64,000 bases of DNA from the NCBI GenBank assembly GCA_946122785.1, contig CAMGYJ010000010.1:45343134-45407133 (forward strand). The letters are read 5' to 3'. Shown here one piece after another: positions 45,167 through 55,609 of this stretch; position 1 is the first letter of the stretch; every line of letters starts with the position of its first letter. Made by a program: the position numbers and the translations under genes. Under the pieces are notes generated by a model. That model saw only the letters and a list, made by a program, of their open reading frames with translations. It made no database searches and was not told the DNA's origin. The DNA is from Linum tenue. Taxonomy: Eukaryota > Streptophyta > Magnoliopsida > Malpighiales > Linaceae.

Positions 45167-46639
45167 TTACGTTTTAGAGTTTTAGAATTTTAGGTTACAT
45201 TGTTTGTTTTTATTTAGAAGAGAATCATTGGAGCTAGAATTTCTAGGCTAAATTTGGAATTGTGATTTGAACATGTTCATCTAACCCATTTTCTCAATTA
45301 CACACAATTTTATTATAAAATAACATTGGACCGAATAGCTAAAATCGATAAAGTTATAAGAACTATACTGACTCCGAATGCAGAAGAGGGCTGGGCCGTA
45401 GCCCTGGAAGGCCACCCTTGGATCTGCCACTGTCCCCGAGAAAGAGTAAGCTTCAACCAATCCCAAGAACCAAACTAATTGCCATTAAAATAAACCCCAA
45501 AAGTTTCTGTTCTTGATTTGGTAGATGAGTATTCAAAGGCGCAATGCAGTCAAAAGCGTGATCCTTCTTCTTCATTTGCTTTTTTAGATTTGCTTTTAGG
45601 GTTATTTTGTTAACTCTTCTTCTTCTAGGGTTATTTTGTGAAGAAACCTTAGCTGCCACTCTAATTCTCTCTCAACTCTTCTAACCTCTCGATAGAAATG
45701 AGAGAATGTTCTGTCCAAACTCTTTTAATTTTGAGTGTTTCTTACATACTTCATTTGTATGGACTCGCATCTGGTCATTGTTTTATAATAATAAGTCATA
45801 ATGTATGTGAGAACAATAATAAATAATTAAATATAGATACATAAAAGCTGTAGCTGTAATGCCATTAGAGTTTAAGTTAACTTTTAATGGGTAAAAATAT
45901 CCACCGATTCCTTCGTTTTAGAAAAAAAAAACTATTTGTCCAACCAAGTGGCACAATTAAGCATGTCAAACTATTTTGTTTTGTACTTTATATACTGATC
46001 CCTTCAACAAGTCAACTTTGTACTCACCACTTGCTTTGGAAAAACGAAGTTTAATTAAAATCAAATTGCTATTGGTTTTTTATTGAATTTATTTTGGTAC
46101 TGGTTTTCGCTCGTTGTTGGTTTTGGTTGATTATGTTAATGGTATGTTTTTTTTTTAAAGAACACACTCATATAGCTTTCAAAATGTTTCAATTTAGAAT
46201 TTTAAAGAATATATTAAAGTGACCTAAAATAAAATCCTGATCTTTCATTTTATGAACCCATAAAGAATGTTAAAAAAATTTAGCATCAATATATAAAGGC
46301 AAAACATAAATGCAATATAGATTTTAATGGAATCTACATCTACACAATACATAAAGGCAAAACATGGGTTGAAATTCTCTCATTTCAAATTTCGTGGTCT
46401 GAGAGTGATTCCAGGAATGCCATTTTTGTCATTTCACTCAGCTCATTTTTATATATTAAAAATGTTATCATTGAAGTTCGAACCTTGGTCACTTGAGCAA
46501 AAGTTAATGGAGACTAACGGTCAGTAACCAAACTTGAACCGTTAACCTAATTTAAGTGACTACGGGTGGAATAAAGTAATTCTAGTGGTTAACGTAAACT
46601 TTACTAGTAATTCAAGTGACCAAACTTGCAATTTAGCCA
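45167..46639. other. No gene seen
   Basis: AT-rich DNA. A sequence near 45390-45430 (CACCCTTGGATCTGCCACTG) looks like the other end of a hAT-type element, possibly pairing with 44425. There are no coding motifs. Confidence 0.4.
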
Positions 46640-46975
46640 TTTTTAGGTCAATGATTCCGGCTTCGGGGTAATCAAAAGATTCCCATGAGATAGATAGTTT
46701 CATTTTTCCAGCCGAGAATTTGGCCTCCCCTCGTACTCTATACAATTTTGATTCTCAATATTCCTCACTAAATACAGTCAGCAGAAGTTAAGGATTTCGA
46801 ACACGTATACGGTGAGTCGGTGACGGACGGACGATCCAGCTGAGTTCCATACCCATTTGGGTTCTCTTCGGAGTGCTCGATTCAACTCGGTTTGTACCTA
46901 TTCATTTTCGTACAAATTCAATGTATAAAGAAAAACAACAATATTTTGAAGCATAATATAGATGGGCTCCTCTAA
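46640..46975 (+). promoter_or_regulatory. Duplicated upstream block of coiled-coil copy 2, distal part
   Basis: Closely related to 34218-34540 (shared GAGTTCCATACCCATTT, TTTTCGTACAAATTCAAT). Its continuation is displaced to 51939 by a MITE and a copia insertion. Confidence 0.7.
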
Positions 46976-47260
46976 ATTATTCACCTAATCCAATCCATTT
47001 GATCCAAATCCAATTGGATTGGTGGATTCATGAATCAATCCATGGATCCAAATAGCAAATTACGATTTGGTACCTATATTTTTTACATTTTACATTTTGG
47101 TACCTAAAATTTATATTTTTATACAAAAAATATCATTGGGAAATTACATTTTGGTACCTAAAATTTTTTATTATGACATTTTAGTACCAAAACTTTTCAA
47201 ATTTTACATTTTGGTCCAAGCCTTGGATGTTATTTGGATTCATGGATCACTCCACCAATC

Positions 47261-47432
47261 TATAAGGAAGAATTCCTAGTTCTAGTCCTAGTCTCACTTG
47301 TAGTCCTTGTCCTTGTATTAATCGTTGTTCATTCTCCTAGTCCTAGTAGTATTCTACAATTGTACCTGCTGTAATCCTGGGTATATATATACCCCTTGTT
47401 AATGCAATACAACACACGGTTCATACCTTTCA
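47261..47432 (+). repeat. Copia 5' LTR
   Basis: 172 bp, starts TATAAGGAAG, ends CATACCTTTCA; I read it as identical to 51661-51832. It contains a TATA-like GGGTATATATATACC centred near 47387, plausible as the element's promoter. Confidence 0.92.
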
Positions 47433-47447
47433 TGGTATCAGAGCAGG
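47433..47447 (+). other. Primer-binding site of the copia element
   Basis: TGGTATCAGAGCAGG is complementary to the 3' end of plant initiator Met-tRNA over its first 12 bases and is directly adjacent to the LTR. Confidence 0.85.
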
Positions 47448-47500
47448 CGTTTCCATACCCTAGCTAGTTTTCTTCTTGTCTTCAGCCAGTTTTCGTCGAC

Positions 47501-50500
47501 ATGAGCGACGAGTCGTCAACCACGTCTGCTACGCCTTCCGCCGCCGTTGATCCACCGCAGCTGGTCACGTTCAATCCAGCTGCTTCGTTGCCCCTCAAGC
47601 TCACCTCAACCAACTTCCCGTCCTGGCGTGCGCAGCTCTTTTCCTTGCTCTATGGTCTCGATCTCGTCGGCTACTTGGATGGCTCCACTCCTCCACCGGC
47701 GGAGACTCTTACTGTGAACAATGTTCCCCAGCGAAACCCAGCCTACACTCACTGGTTTCGCCAGGATAAGCTTCTACTCAATGGCATCTTTGCCTCTGTT
47801 ACCGCTGAAATCTGTCCCTTTATCTCGTCTGCGGAGACGTCTCGCGCGGCCTGGACTACTCTTCAGAATCTCTATGCCGGAACTTCCTACTCTCGCGTGA
47901 TGACTCTCCGTGATCGGCTTCTTGCTGAGAAGAAAGGCGATCGCGATGTGGCTACATATATTCAAGCCCTTCGCTCCCGTGCCTCTGAACTTGCTCTCGC
48001 TGGCGAAGTTATTCGTGACGAAGAACTTGTCACGGTTTGTTTGCGTGGTCTTGGTTCCGACTACGCTGAATTTTCTGCTGGGATTAGGGCTCGTGATGTC
48101 CCTCCAAAGCTCGAGGATTTGGTTGATCGGCTGCAGGCTCTAGAAGCTGATCTCCGGGCTACTCGTCCGTCTCTTGAGTCCCCTGCCACCGCCTTTACTT
48201 CTCAACGCGGCCGTGGGCGCGGGCGTCGCGGTGGTACTGCTGGACGGGGCGCTGGTCGTGGCTCGCCCTCCCATCCAAGCCCCGCCTCCTCATTCTCGTC
48301 TGCTTCCCAACCTTCTTGGGACTCCTTTTCTGCTCGCGGTGATGATGAATCTCCTCGCGGTCGTCCTCGTGTTTACTGTCAATACTGTGACAAGCCCGGG
48401 CATAACGCCAAAACCTGTTTTCAGCTCTTCCCTCACAAGAGACCACCGCAGGCCAACTATACGCAGCATCCTCCCTCGGCTCCTCCTACTTCGTCTCCAG
48501 GCCCTTGGCTCATGGACTCCGCGGCCACTCATCATGTGACAAACAATCTTGGCAACTTGTCGCTTTACTCTGACTATAATGGCCCCGATGAAATTTACCT
48601 TGGTGATGGTTCAGGTTTGCGGATCACTCATATCGGTTCTTCTTCTCTTCCTGCTACTAATCAATGTCTAAGTCTACGGGATGTGCTATGTGTTCCGTCT
48701 ATTAAGCAACGACTGATATCTGTTGCTAAACTGTGTCGTACTAATCCTGTGTCTGTTGAATTTTTTGCTGATTCATTTCATGTGAAGGATCTAAGAACGG
48801 GGGCGTCCCTGCTGACCGGAAGGAACAAAGGTGATACTTATGAACTTCCTGGTGGTTCTGGAGCTGTTCGCGTCGCCCTTGTCACCACTCGCCACTCTCC
48901 TGATGCTTGGCATCGTCGTTTAGGTCATCCGTCTTCCAAGTCCTTGTTGCGTCTTCTTCGGGTTCATTCTCTCCCTCATACGGGTCGTTCGGTCTCTCAT
49001 TGTAACTCATGTTTGTCTAATAAGAGTCATAAACTTCCTTTTGGGGATTCCAGTCTGTCTAGTAGTCGTCCCTTTGATCTCTTGTTTTCCGATGTTTGGG
49101 GGCCTGCTCCAGTATGTTCTGTCGATGGCTACTCTTATTATCTTGTTATTGTTGATCATTTTACTCGCTACACATGGATTTACCCTCTCAAATTCAAATC
49201 TGATGTCTTGTCTGTTTTTCTTGCTTTTAAAAAGCTAGTTGAAAATTACTTCCAGACCTCTATTCGCAGATTCTATACCGATGGTGGGGGTGAGTTTCAA
49301 AAACTTAAATCTGATCTCTTGGCTCATGGTATTACGCATCTACTCACCCCTCCATATACTCCTGAGCATAACGGGCTCTCCGAACGCAAACATCGACATA
49401 TCGTTGAAACCGGTATTACTCTGCTCCATCAAGCTAATCTTCCGTTGTCCTATTGGTCGTATGCCTTCACTACAGCTGTCTATCTTATTAACCGTCTACC
49501 ATCATCGTCACTTCGTGGTCAAATACCTTTCACTGTCCTGTTCAATGAAGCTCCTAATTACTCCAAACTTCGTGTCTTTGGCTGTCTCTGTTACCCTTGG
49601 TTGCGTCCCTATAGCTCTAACAAGCTTGAGCCTCGTTCTCGTCCTTGTGTTTTTCTTGGTTACTCCCACCAACAAAGCGCATATCGTTGTCTTGATCCTC
49701 AGTCCGGTCGTGTGTTTCTTTCGCGTCATGTACTGTTTCTGGAATCTAAGTTCCCAGGTGTTTCATCTATGTCTCCACCACATTCTGCCGAGTCCACCTC
49801 CATGACTTGGCTTGCCTCTATGTCTCCTCCTGTTTCATTCCTCCCATGCAGGCCACGTGATTCAGCTCCTTCCATGCAGCCCTTGTCACCTGTTCCGCGG
49901 TCTGGTACGCCTCCCTCTAGCTCTCCTTCCTTGGATCCGTCAGCATCTACTTCAACATCCACCTCGGCATCACCCTCGCCCAGCTCGTCGCCGCCCGCTT
50001 CTTCGCCGGCTCCTGCTCCTTGCCATCCCATGACAACACGAGCTAAGAACAACATTGTTAAGCCTAACAAGAAGTATGTTAATGTTGTTTTCTCGCAGGA
50101 TGCTCCTCCTCTTGAACCGAGCTCTGTCAAGGAGGCCATGCGTTATGATGTATGGCGCAATGCTCTTCACACTGAACACAATGCTCTTTTGGCCAACTAC
50201 ACGTGGGATCTTGTTCCCAGGCTACCTCACTATAATGTCATCGGTTCGCGCTGGGTGTATAAGGTCAAGTGGTTACCGGATGGCTCTATTGAACGTCACA
50301 AATGTCGGCTTGTTGCGAAAGGTTTTCATCAGCGGGCTGGTGTGGATTATCACGAGACTTTCAGTCCGGTTCTGAAACCAGTCACAGTTCGTACGGTGTT
50401 CACCTTGGCTTTGTCTTCGCATTGGCCTATTTTTCAGTACGATGTTAATAATGCGTTCCTTCAGGGTCCTCTTCAAGAGGAGGTTTACATGTCCCAGCCG

Positions 50501-51679
50501 CCAGGTTTCCGGGATCCGAAGTTTCCACATCATGTTTGTCGACTACGACGTGCCATCTATGGCCTTCGTCAAGCTCCTCGCGCTTGGTATGAGGCGCTGA
50601 GTTCTTTCTTGCTCTCGTGTGGCTTCGTCAAAACCGCCTCTGATGCCTCTCTCTTTGTTTACTCGCATGACGGCGTTCTGGTTTACTTTCTCATGTACGT
50701 TGATGACTTGCTCCTAACCGGCAACAATGCCGCATTCTTGTCTGCCTTTCAATCCAAGCTCTCGGATCGCTTCTCGCTCAAGCATTTGGGACATGTGCAC
50801 TACTTTCTTGGCATTGAAATCATTCCCAATTCAGCTGGCTTCCTCCTGTCGCAGCACAAGTACGTCACAGACCTTCTTACCCGCTTTCAAATGCATGAGG
50901 CGGCCCCTGCCCCGACTCCGCTTGCTTCTACCGCTCGGCTTACACTGGCTGATGGTTCTTCCCCGGCGGATGCCACTTTGTATCGACAAGTCCTAGGGGC
51001 GCTTCAATATCTTGTCACTACTCGTCCGGATATTGCTTTCTCTGTCAACAAGTTATCTCAGTACATGCATTCTCCTACCTCGACACATTGGCAGCATGTT
51101 AAGAGGCTCCTGCGTTACATAGCTGGTACACGCACTGTGGGTCTTCAGATTCGTCGTCAGTCCTTGCCTCTTTCACTTCGTATCTTCTCCGACTCTGACT
51201 GGGCTGGTGATGTGGATGACCGTACCTCGACTTCTGGCTTTCTCATCTATCTCGGTGATACTTTACTCTCCTGGAAGTCCAAGAAACAGCGTACTGTTGC
51301 TCGTTCCAGTACGGAGGCGGAGTATCGGGCTCTTGCCCTTGCTACTTCTGAAGCTGTCTGGATTCAAAATCTTCTCTCTGAGCTCCACTATCCGCTGCCC
51401 CGTGCTCCTCTTCTTTTCTGTGATAACCTTGGTGCAGTCAACTTCAGTTCCAATCCTGTTTTTCATTCTCGTATGAAACATTTGGCGTTGGACTATCACT
51501 TCGTGCGTCAGCTTGTTCAGTCGAACCAGCTTGTTGTTCAACATCTCCCTACTGCTAGTCAGCTCGCCGATTTGCTCACCAAAGCTCTTCCCGTTACCCG
51601 TTATCGACTTCTCACTTCCAAGCTGGGTCTTGCTGACGCCGCCTCCATCTTGCGGGGGCGTATAAGGAAGAATTCCTAG
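47501..51679 (+). CDS. Ty1/copia Gag-Pol polyprotein, intact
   Basis: Open frame of 1392 residues. In order: gag (about 20-220; FPSWRAQLFSLL, AAWTTLQNLYAG), an Arg/Gly-rich stretch (235-255), zinc knuckle CCHC (293-306), aspartic protease with DSAA at 339-342, an HHCC integrase zinc motif (H471, H476, C501, C504), integrase core with the acidic triad near D531, D594 and E628, an integrase tail, Ser/Pro-rich linker, reverse transcriptase with YVDD at 1066-1069, and RNase H (SDSDWAGD; SSTEAEYRAL; CDNLGAVNFSSNP). This is the normal copia order. The stop codon lies 17-19 bases inside the 3' LTR. No stop or frameshift is present, so the element looks coding-competent. Whether it is expressed cannot be seen. 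Confidence 0.95.
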   Translation: MSDESSTTSATPSAAVDPPQLVTFNPAASLPLKLTSTNFPSWRAQLFSLLYGLDLVGYLDGSTPPPAETLTVNNVPQRNPAYTHWFRQDKLLLNGIFASVTAEICPFISSAETSRAAWTTLQNLYAGTSYSRVMTLRDRLLAEKKGDRDVATYIQALRSRASELALAGEVIRDEELVTVCLRGLGSDYAEFSAGIRARDVPPKLEDLVDRLQALEADLRATRPSLESPATAFTSQRGRGRGRRGGTAGRGAGRGSPSHPSPASSFSSASQPSWDSFSARGDDESPRGRPRVYCQYCDKPGHNAKTCFQLFPHKRPPQANYTQHPPSAPPTSSPGPWLMDSAATHHVTNNLGNLSLYSDYNGPDEIYLGDGSGLRITHIGSSSLPATNQCLSLRDVLCVPSIKQRLISVAKLCRTNPVSVEFFADSFHVKDLRTGASLLTGRNKGDTYELPGGSGAVRVALVTTRHSPDAWHRRLGHPSSKSLLRLLRVHSLPHTGRSVSHCNSCLSNKSHKLPFGDSSLSSSRPFDLLFSDVWGPAPVCSVDGYSYYLVIVDHFTRYTWIYPLKFKSDVLSVFLAFKKLVENYFQTSIRRFYTDGGGEFQKLKSDLLAHGITHLLTPPYTPEHNGLSERKHRHIVETGITLLHQANLPLSYWSYAFTTAVYLINRLPSSSLRGQIPFTVLFNEAPNYSKLRVFGCLCYPWLRPYSSNKLEPRSRPCVFLGYSHQQSAYRCLDPQSGRVFLSRHVLFLESKFPGVSSMSPPHSAESTSMTWLASMSPPVSFLPCRPRDSAPSMQPLSPVPRSGTPPSSSPSLDPSASTSTSTSASPSPSSSPPASSPAPAPCHPMTTRAKNNIVKPNKKYVNVVFSQDAPPLEPSSVKEAMRYDVWRNALHTEHNALLANYTWDLVPRLPHYNVIGSRWVYKVKWLPDGSIERHKCRLVAKGFHQRAGVDYHETFSPVLKPVTVRTVFTLALSSHWPIFQYDVNNAFLQGPLQEEVYMSQPPGFRDPKFPHHVCRLRRAIYGLRQAPRAWYEALSSFLLSCGFVKTASDASLFVYSHDGVLVYFLMYVDDLLLTGNNAAFLSAFQSKLSDRFSLKHLGHVHYFLGIEIIPNSAGFLLSQHKYVTDLLTRFQMHEAAPAPTPLASTARLTLADGSSPADATLYRQVLGALQYLVTTRPDIAFSVNKLSQYMHSPTSTHWQHVKRLLRYIAGTRTVGLQIRRQSLPLSLRIFSDSDWAGDVDDRTSTSGFLIYLGDTLLSWKSKKQRTVARSSTEAEYRALALATSEAVWIQNLLSELHYPLPRAPLLFCDNLGAVNFSSNPVFHSRMKHLALDYHFVRQLVQSNQLVVQHLPTASQLADLLTKALPVTRYRLLTSKLGLADAASILRGRIRKNS

Positions 51680-51832
51680 TTCTAGTCCTAGTCTCACTTG
51701 TAGTCCTTGTCCTTGTATTAATCGTTGTTCATTCTCCTAGTCCTAGTAGTATTCTACAATTGTACCTGCTGTAATCCTGGGTATATATATACCCCTTGTT
51801 AATGCAATACAACACACGGTTCATACCTTTCA
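51661..51832 (+). repeat. Copia 3' LTR
   Basis: Identical to the 5' LTR at 47261-47432; ends at CATACCTTTCA, followed by the CAATC duplication. Confidence 0.92.
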
Positions 51833-51938
51833 CAATCAATTTGATCCAATCCATGAATCCACTAATCCATTTGATCCATGGATCCATCAATCCAATCCAC
51901 GAATCCACGAATCCGATCCAATTGCCACCTCTCCACAT

Positions 51939-52516
51939 CTAATTAAACTGACTTCTAATATGTTTTTGGTCGTCGGTTTATTTCTTAAGAATGGAGAAGT
52001 ATTTTAATCGATGATGAATTGCTTAAAAAAAGACAACATGATCCCAAGTCTACTAAAGAAAAACAATTGTAATAAAAGTCTACCAAAATAATAATAATAA
52101 TAATAAAAGACTACATTTTATTATTTATTGGGCAAAGTCATTCTTTTTTTTCCCCTTCTTTTAATTAGGTGAAAGGATATTTTCTAAAAGAAAATATGGA
52201 TGAAGAAGCTGAGACGACATATCATCTTTATATTAGAGTCAAACCTTAAGCCCTAACTCATCCTTTCTAAGAAATGCCACTCTCCAATTAATCAATAGAT
52301 GCACTATTATATGCTATTTAAATTTTAATCAAGGCAATTAGTTAGCGGTATCCACCCACACATCAAGATTCAAGGTATTATTATTACATATAACATGATC
52401 GCCACCATTCAAATTCTGCAATTCCATCCCAACTCCCCTTCTTAGTTAGCAAATTAGCATTACATCCCAATCCCTCTTATACTCATAATCTCGACCAAAA
52501 AAACAATTAGGATACC
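51939..52516 (+). promoter_or_regulatory. Duplicated upstream block of coiled-coil copy 2, proximal part
   Basis: Resumes the block broken at 46975 (CTAATTAAACTGACTTCTAA; AAAAGAAAATATGGATGAAG). The TATA-like site of copy 1 is here TTACATATAAC (about 52384-52394), a weaker match. An AAT microsatellite is at about 52088-52106. Confidence 0.6.
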
Positions 52517-54136
52517 ATGGTTCTCTTTGATTTCAAATCCGACAAGCACTTCGTTGCTTCCTCGGACAAGACGACCCTCAAAGTCTACGAGTTGACCAAC
52601 CCTACTACTGTTAATCCTTCCTCCATCGGAAAGAATCACTGGAAGGAAGCCGCCACCATCACCGCCCGTGATCAAGATCAAAGCAATGATGAGGAACAAG
52701 ACAATGGTGACGATCCATCAGCAGAGGAGGAGGAGGAGGACGAATCTTACGACGGGCTGATGTTCTTCGATGGTCACGGGAGGATCGAGGGACGGGAGGC
52801 GTTGACCAAGCTAGCCCAACACCTCACCCGGCTGCAATTGAGGGTCAGCCCTCAAGGGTTTTGTTTCCAGGATGTCACCGGGTTAGGCGAACACAAAGAG
52901 TTTGGGTTTCACTACCTCCGACTGAATGATCTTTTCAACTGGCCGTATCACGGTATCAGAATGCCAGGAATCGCCACGTGGCGGCGCCTGGTGTTGGAGT
53001 ACTCCGTACCGAAAGGGGAGAAGAAGCGGTCGACGACGGCCGGAGGAGGCGTGAGCAAGAAGAAGTACGAGGAGTTGAAAAAAATGGTCGAAGAAAGGGA
53101 CGAAAAGATACTGAAGCTGAGGGAGGAGATGGAAGAACAAGATTGGGAATTGGAAAAGCTAAAAGAAGAGAGGGGGAAACACGAGCAGGAGCTGCGAGAC
53201 CTGGAAAAGAAAAACGGCAAGGAGTTGTTGAAGCTGTCGAGGAAAAAAGACGGCGAGCTAGAAACGCTCAAGAGGGAGAAGGACGAGGAGCTGGAGGATA
53301 AAAACGACGAGTTAGAGACGTTGAGGAAAGAAAAGAACGAGGAGCTGAAAAAATTGAGGGAGGAAGTGAGGAATCTGAAAAGAGCCAAGAACAACGGAGA
53401 TGGTGGTGCAGCAGCAGCATCATCAGAAGGGAAGATAATGGTGGACAGCGATGAATGGCACAAGTTGAAGAAGGACGAGGCGGAGACGAGACAAGAGGTA
53501 GCGAAGAAGGATGAAGCGTTGCGAAGGGTTATGAACGAGAAGGATGCGGAATCCCAACAGCTTAGGATCGAGAAGGAAGAAATGATGAAAGCGAGTGCAG
53601 CTGAAACAGAGAAGCTAAGAAACCAACTACTGTTACAACTCCCTCGGAAGCAATCGTGGTTACAGACAGCCGCAACTAAGTTGGTGCCCCTTACTACGCA
53701 CAACGACCAAATAATAAGCACAAGACGGGCGGTGCCACAGGATACTTGGAGTTTGTCCCGCGAAATCATATCGGGTGGTTTCCAGTACCACCCACTTGTG
53801 AACAATTTCTACTGGCCATTCTCGTCAGCAAATGGGCTGTCTTTGGTGGATGAAGATCCCAGAGATTGGCTGCCTCCCCCAAAGATTCGGGTGTACAATG
53901 GCAGAGCCGCATTCGACAAAGACAACTGGTGGTTTGTAAAGACAACCCACCCGGATGGCGGCTTGACGATGATGGCTTACTACGACGGCAGTTTCCATAT
54001 TTCTAATCTTCCCGGGAAGTCCTACTCTATCCGGCTCCCCTATTCATGGGACAATAGTCCATTTTGGGCGGATACAGCTTGCACCCTGGCTATGGTGAGC
54101 GGCCAATTCAAGCTTGCTTTCATCTACCGCGAGTAG
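52517..54136 (+). CDS. Uncharacterised coiled-coil protein, cluster copy 2
   Basis: Intronless frame of 539 residues, the shortest of the three. The N-terminal domain is nearly identical to copy 1 in its first 50 residues. The acidic linker is a little longer (EEEEEDESYDG), and the QGFCFQDVTG and DLFNWPYHGIR segments are kept. The coiled coil (about 175-295 and 310-385) is shorter by roughly two to three turns of repeat; the VDSDEW motif is present. The C-terminal domain (DEDPRDWLPPPKIRVY; DNWWFVKTTHPDGG; IRLPYSWDN; FWADTACTLAMV; KLAFIYRE) groups with copy 3. Function unknown. The gene's distal upstream block has been pushed away by 4.9 kb of insertions, while about 580 bp of proximal sequence remains. 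A MITE starts 62 bp after the stop. Confidence 0.85.
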   Translation: MVLFDFKSDKHFVASSDKTTLKVYELTNPTTVNPSSIGKNHWKEAATITARDQDQSNDEEQDNGDDPSAEEEEEDESYDGLMFFDGHGRIEGREALTKLAQHLTRLQLRVSPQGFCFQDVTGLGEHKEFGFHYLRLNDLFNWPYHGIRMPGIATWRRLVLEYSVPKGEKKRSTTAGGGVSKKKYEELKKMVEERDEKILKLREEMEEQDWELEKLKEERGKHEQELRDLEKKNGKELLKLSRKKDGELETLKREKDEELEDKNDELETLRKEKNEELKKLREEVRNLKRAKNNGDGGAAAASSEGKIMVDSDEWHKLKKDEAETRQEVAKKDEALRRVMNEKDAESQQLRIEKEEMMKASAAETEKLRNQLLLQLPRKQSWLQTAATKLVPLTTHNDQIISTRRAVPQDTWSLSREIISGGFQYHPLVNNFYWPFSSANGLSLVDEDPRDWLPPPKIRVYNGRAAFDKDNWWFVKTTHPDGGLTMMAYYDGSFHISNLPGKSYSIRLPYSWDNSPFWADTACTLAMVSGQFKLAFIYRE

Positions 54137-54198
54137 TTACTAACGGCGGGCTGGATCGTTTCCAATTTGTATTCGCTTCTTTATTTCGTTTTGCGGGT

Positions 54199-54511
54199 GA
54201 GCACTTCTACTACTATGCTATAAAGTATTGGTGCTTTAATGTAAAATTTAAAGTTGTACCATAACGTTAAATGTATAAGTTCATGTTGTACCATAAAGGA
54301 ATTTGTGCTCTTATATTATGATACAACTTTATAACTTAAACTTGTACCATCAAAATTGAAGTACAAGTTTAAGTTGTACCATAAAACAATTTGACAAAAA
54401 AGTATAGGTACAATCTGAAGTTGTACCATAACGTTAAAGGTACAACTTCAAGTTGTACCATAAAGAGAAAAACCTATAGCATCAATACTATATAGCATTG
54501 TAAAATTCCTC
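54199..54511. mobile_element. MULE-type MITE, GTACCATAA family, copy C
   Basis: 313-bp element with inverted ends (GAGCACTTCTACTACTATGC against GAGGAATTTTACAATGC) and an exact 9-bp duplication TTTGCGGGT (54190-54198, 54512-54520). Related to copies A and B at 23-24 kb. It lies 62 bp after the stop of coiled-coil copy 2, so it probably falls in or next to its 3' UTR. Confidence 0.85.
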
Positions 54512-54967
54512 TTTGCGGGTAACAATTGTTAATTTGGATTTTGTCTATCGGCTGAGAATTGTGATCTCCTTATTAATTCTACGTTTCAATAAAAACATAC
54601 ATATATGATATATATGTGACGAGAGAGATGACGAGGTTTATATGTTCATCATATATAGAAGCTTTAGAATCCTCCCAGTTTGATCTGATGATCAGAATTT
54701 AACATCAAATGGGTGTAATCAAGATGACACAAATACACAACTACCATTGTTTTCTAATTATAAGTCATAATGTAATCATTATCATAGTTGTAGTGATATT
54801 AGAGTTTAAATTAGCAGGTACAATATACATCGATTTCTATTTTTTAAAAACCAGCTGTCCAACCAAGTGACATAACTTATCACGTCAAGCTATTTTATTT
54901 TAATTTGCCCGTCTGATCTACTCATCCCTTCAACAAGTCAATGTTGCACTCACCATTTGCTTTGTTG

Positions 54968-55562
54968 TAGACCTGGCAATCGGTTCGGGTTGGGTAATTT
55001 TGGGTTGAGGCATCGGGTAATGTTGGATTGGCTGATTTTGGGTCAAATATTCACCTAGTCCACAGGGTTTCTGGTCGGGTTACAGGTCGTTTAGGGTCAT
55101 GAGCGCTCTCAGAAACAATATCAAACTTGCTTCATATTTTCTTAAAGAATACAAATCTTCACACATATGAATGATAATGGTTTACCTAACACATGACAAT
55201 TAACATATTCTCAAATCCTCCCATACTAATGAAATGAAATACAAACTGCACAAATCGTAAGAAAAAAATCACTAGAGTAATGCTACTACAAGAAACACAT
55301 ATGATATTTGATTACCCTTAAACTCCAAACATGTCTTTCAAATCATAGTGAATTCTTTTTAAACATCTCACCGATTTATAATTGATTTTATCAATTTGGG
55401 AATAACATATAAATTGAAACGGATTTAACGAGTCGACCCGCTAACCCACCCGACCTTACAAAAAAAAAAACACAGGTTAATCAACTTTGGGTTGTAAAAA
55501 CTTCTACTTTTTTGTCGGGTTCAAATTGGGTCAACAAGTTGGATTGTAATTTTCCATGTCTA
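54968..55562. mobile_element. hAT-type TIR element with exact 8-bp TSD
   Basis: 595-bp non-coding element starting TAGACCTGGCAATCGG and ending TTTTCCATGTCTA, short inverted ends, flanked by CTTTGTTG on both sides (54960-54967, 55563-55570). The interior ends carry GGGTTGGGT-type repeats in direct and inverse form. Confidence 0.82.
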
Positions 55563-55609
55563 CTTTGTTGTGCGTTCTTGGGTCGCTGGCTTATGTTAGA
55601 ACTAGGGCT

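Larger units (their letters stand above)
47261..51832 (+). mobile_element. Complete, young Ty1/copia retrotransposon
   Basis: 4572-bp element with identical 172-bp LTRs and an exact 5-bp duplication CAATC (47256-47260, 51833-51837). PBS TGGTATCAGAGCAGG begins at 47433 directly after the LTR; the purine tract TGCGGGGGCG (51651-51660) directly precedes the 3' LTR. One uninterrupted polyprotein spans the interior. LTR ends are TA...CA, not TG...CA; this non-canonical class has been described for plant Copia elements. It inserted into a MITE that itself sits in the upstream block of coiled-coil copy 2. Confidence 0.95.
46976..51932 (-). mobile_element. GGATTGGAT-type hAT MITE, interrupted by a copia element
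   Basis: The parts 46976-47260 and 51838-51932 together form the reverse complement of the MITE at 62995-63442. They share the ATCCATGAATCC-type repeats and a centre rich in TTTTGGTACC. The right end reads CCAATTGCCACCTCT. The left end lacks the matching terminal repeat and appears truncated. The copia element at 47261-51832 sits inside it. Confidence 0.65.
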
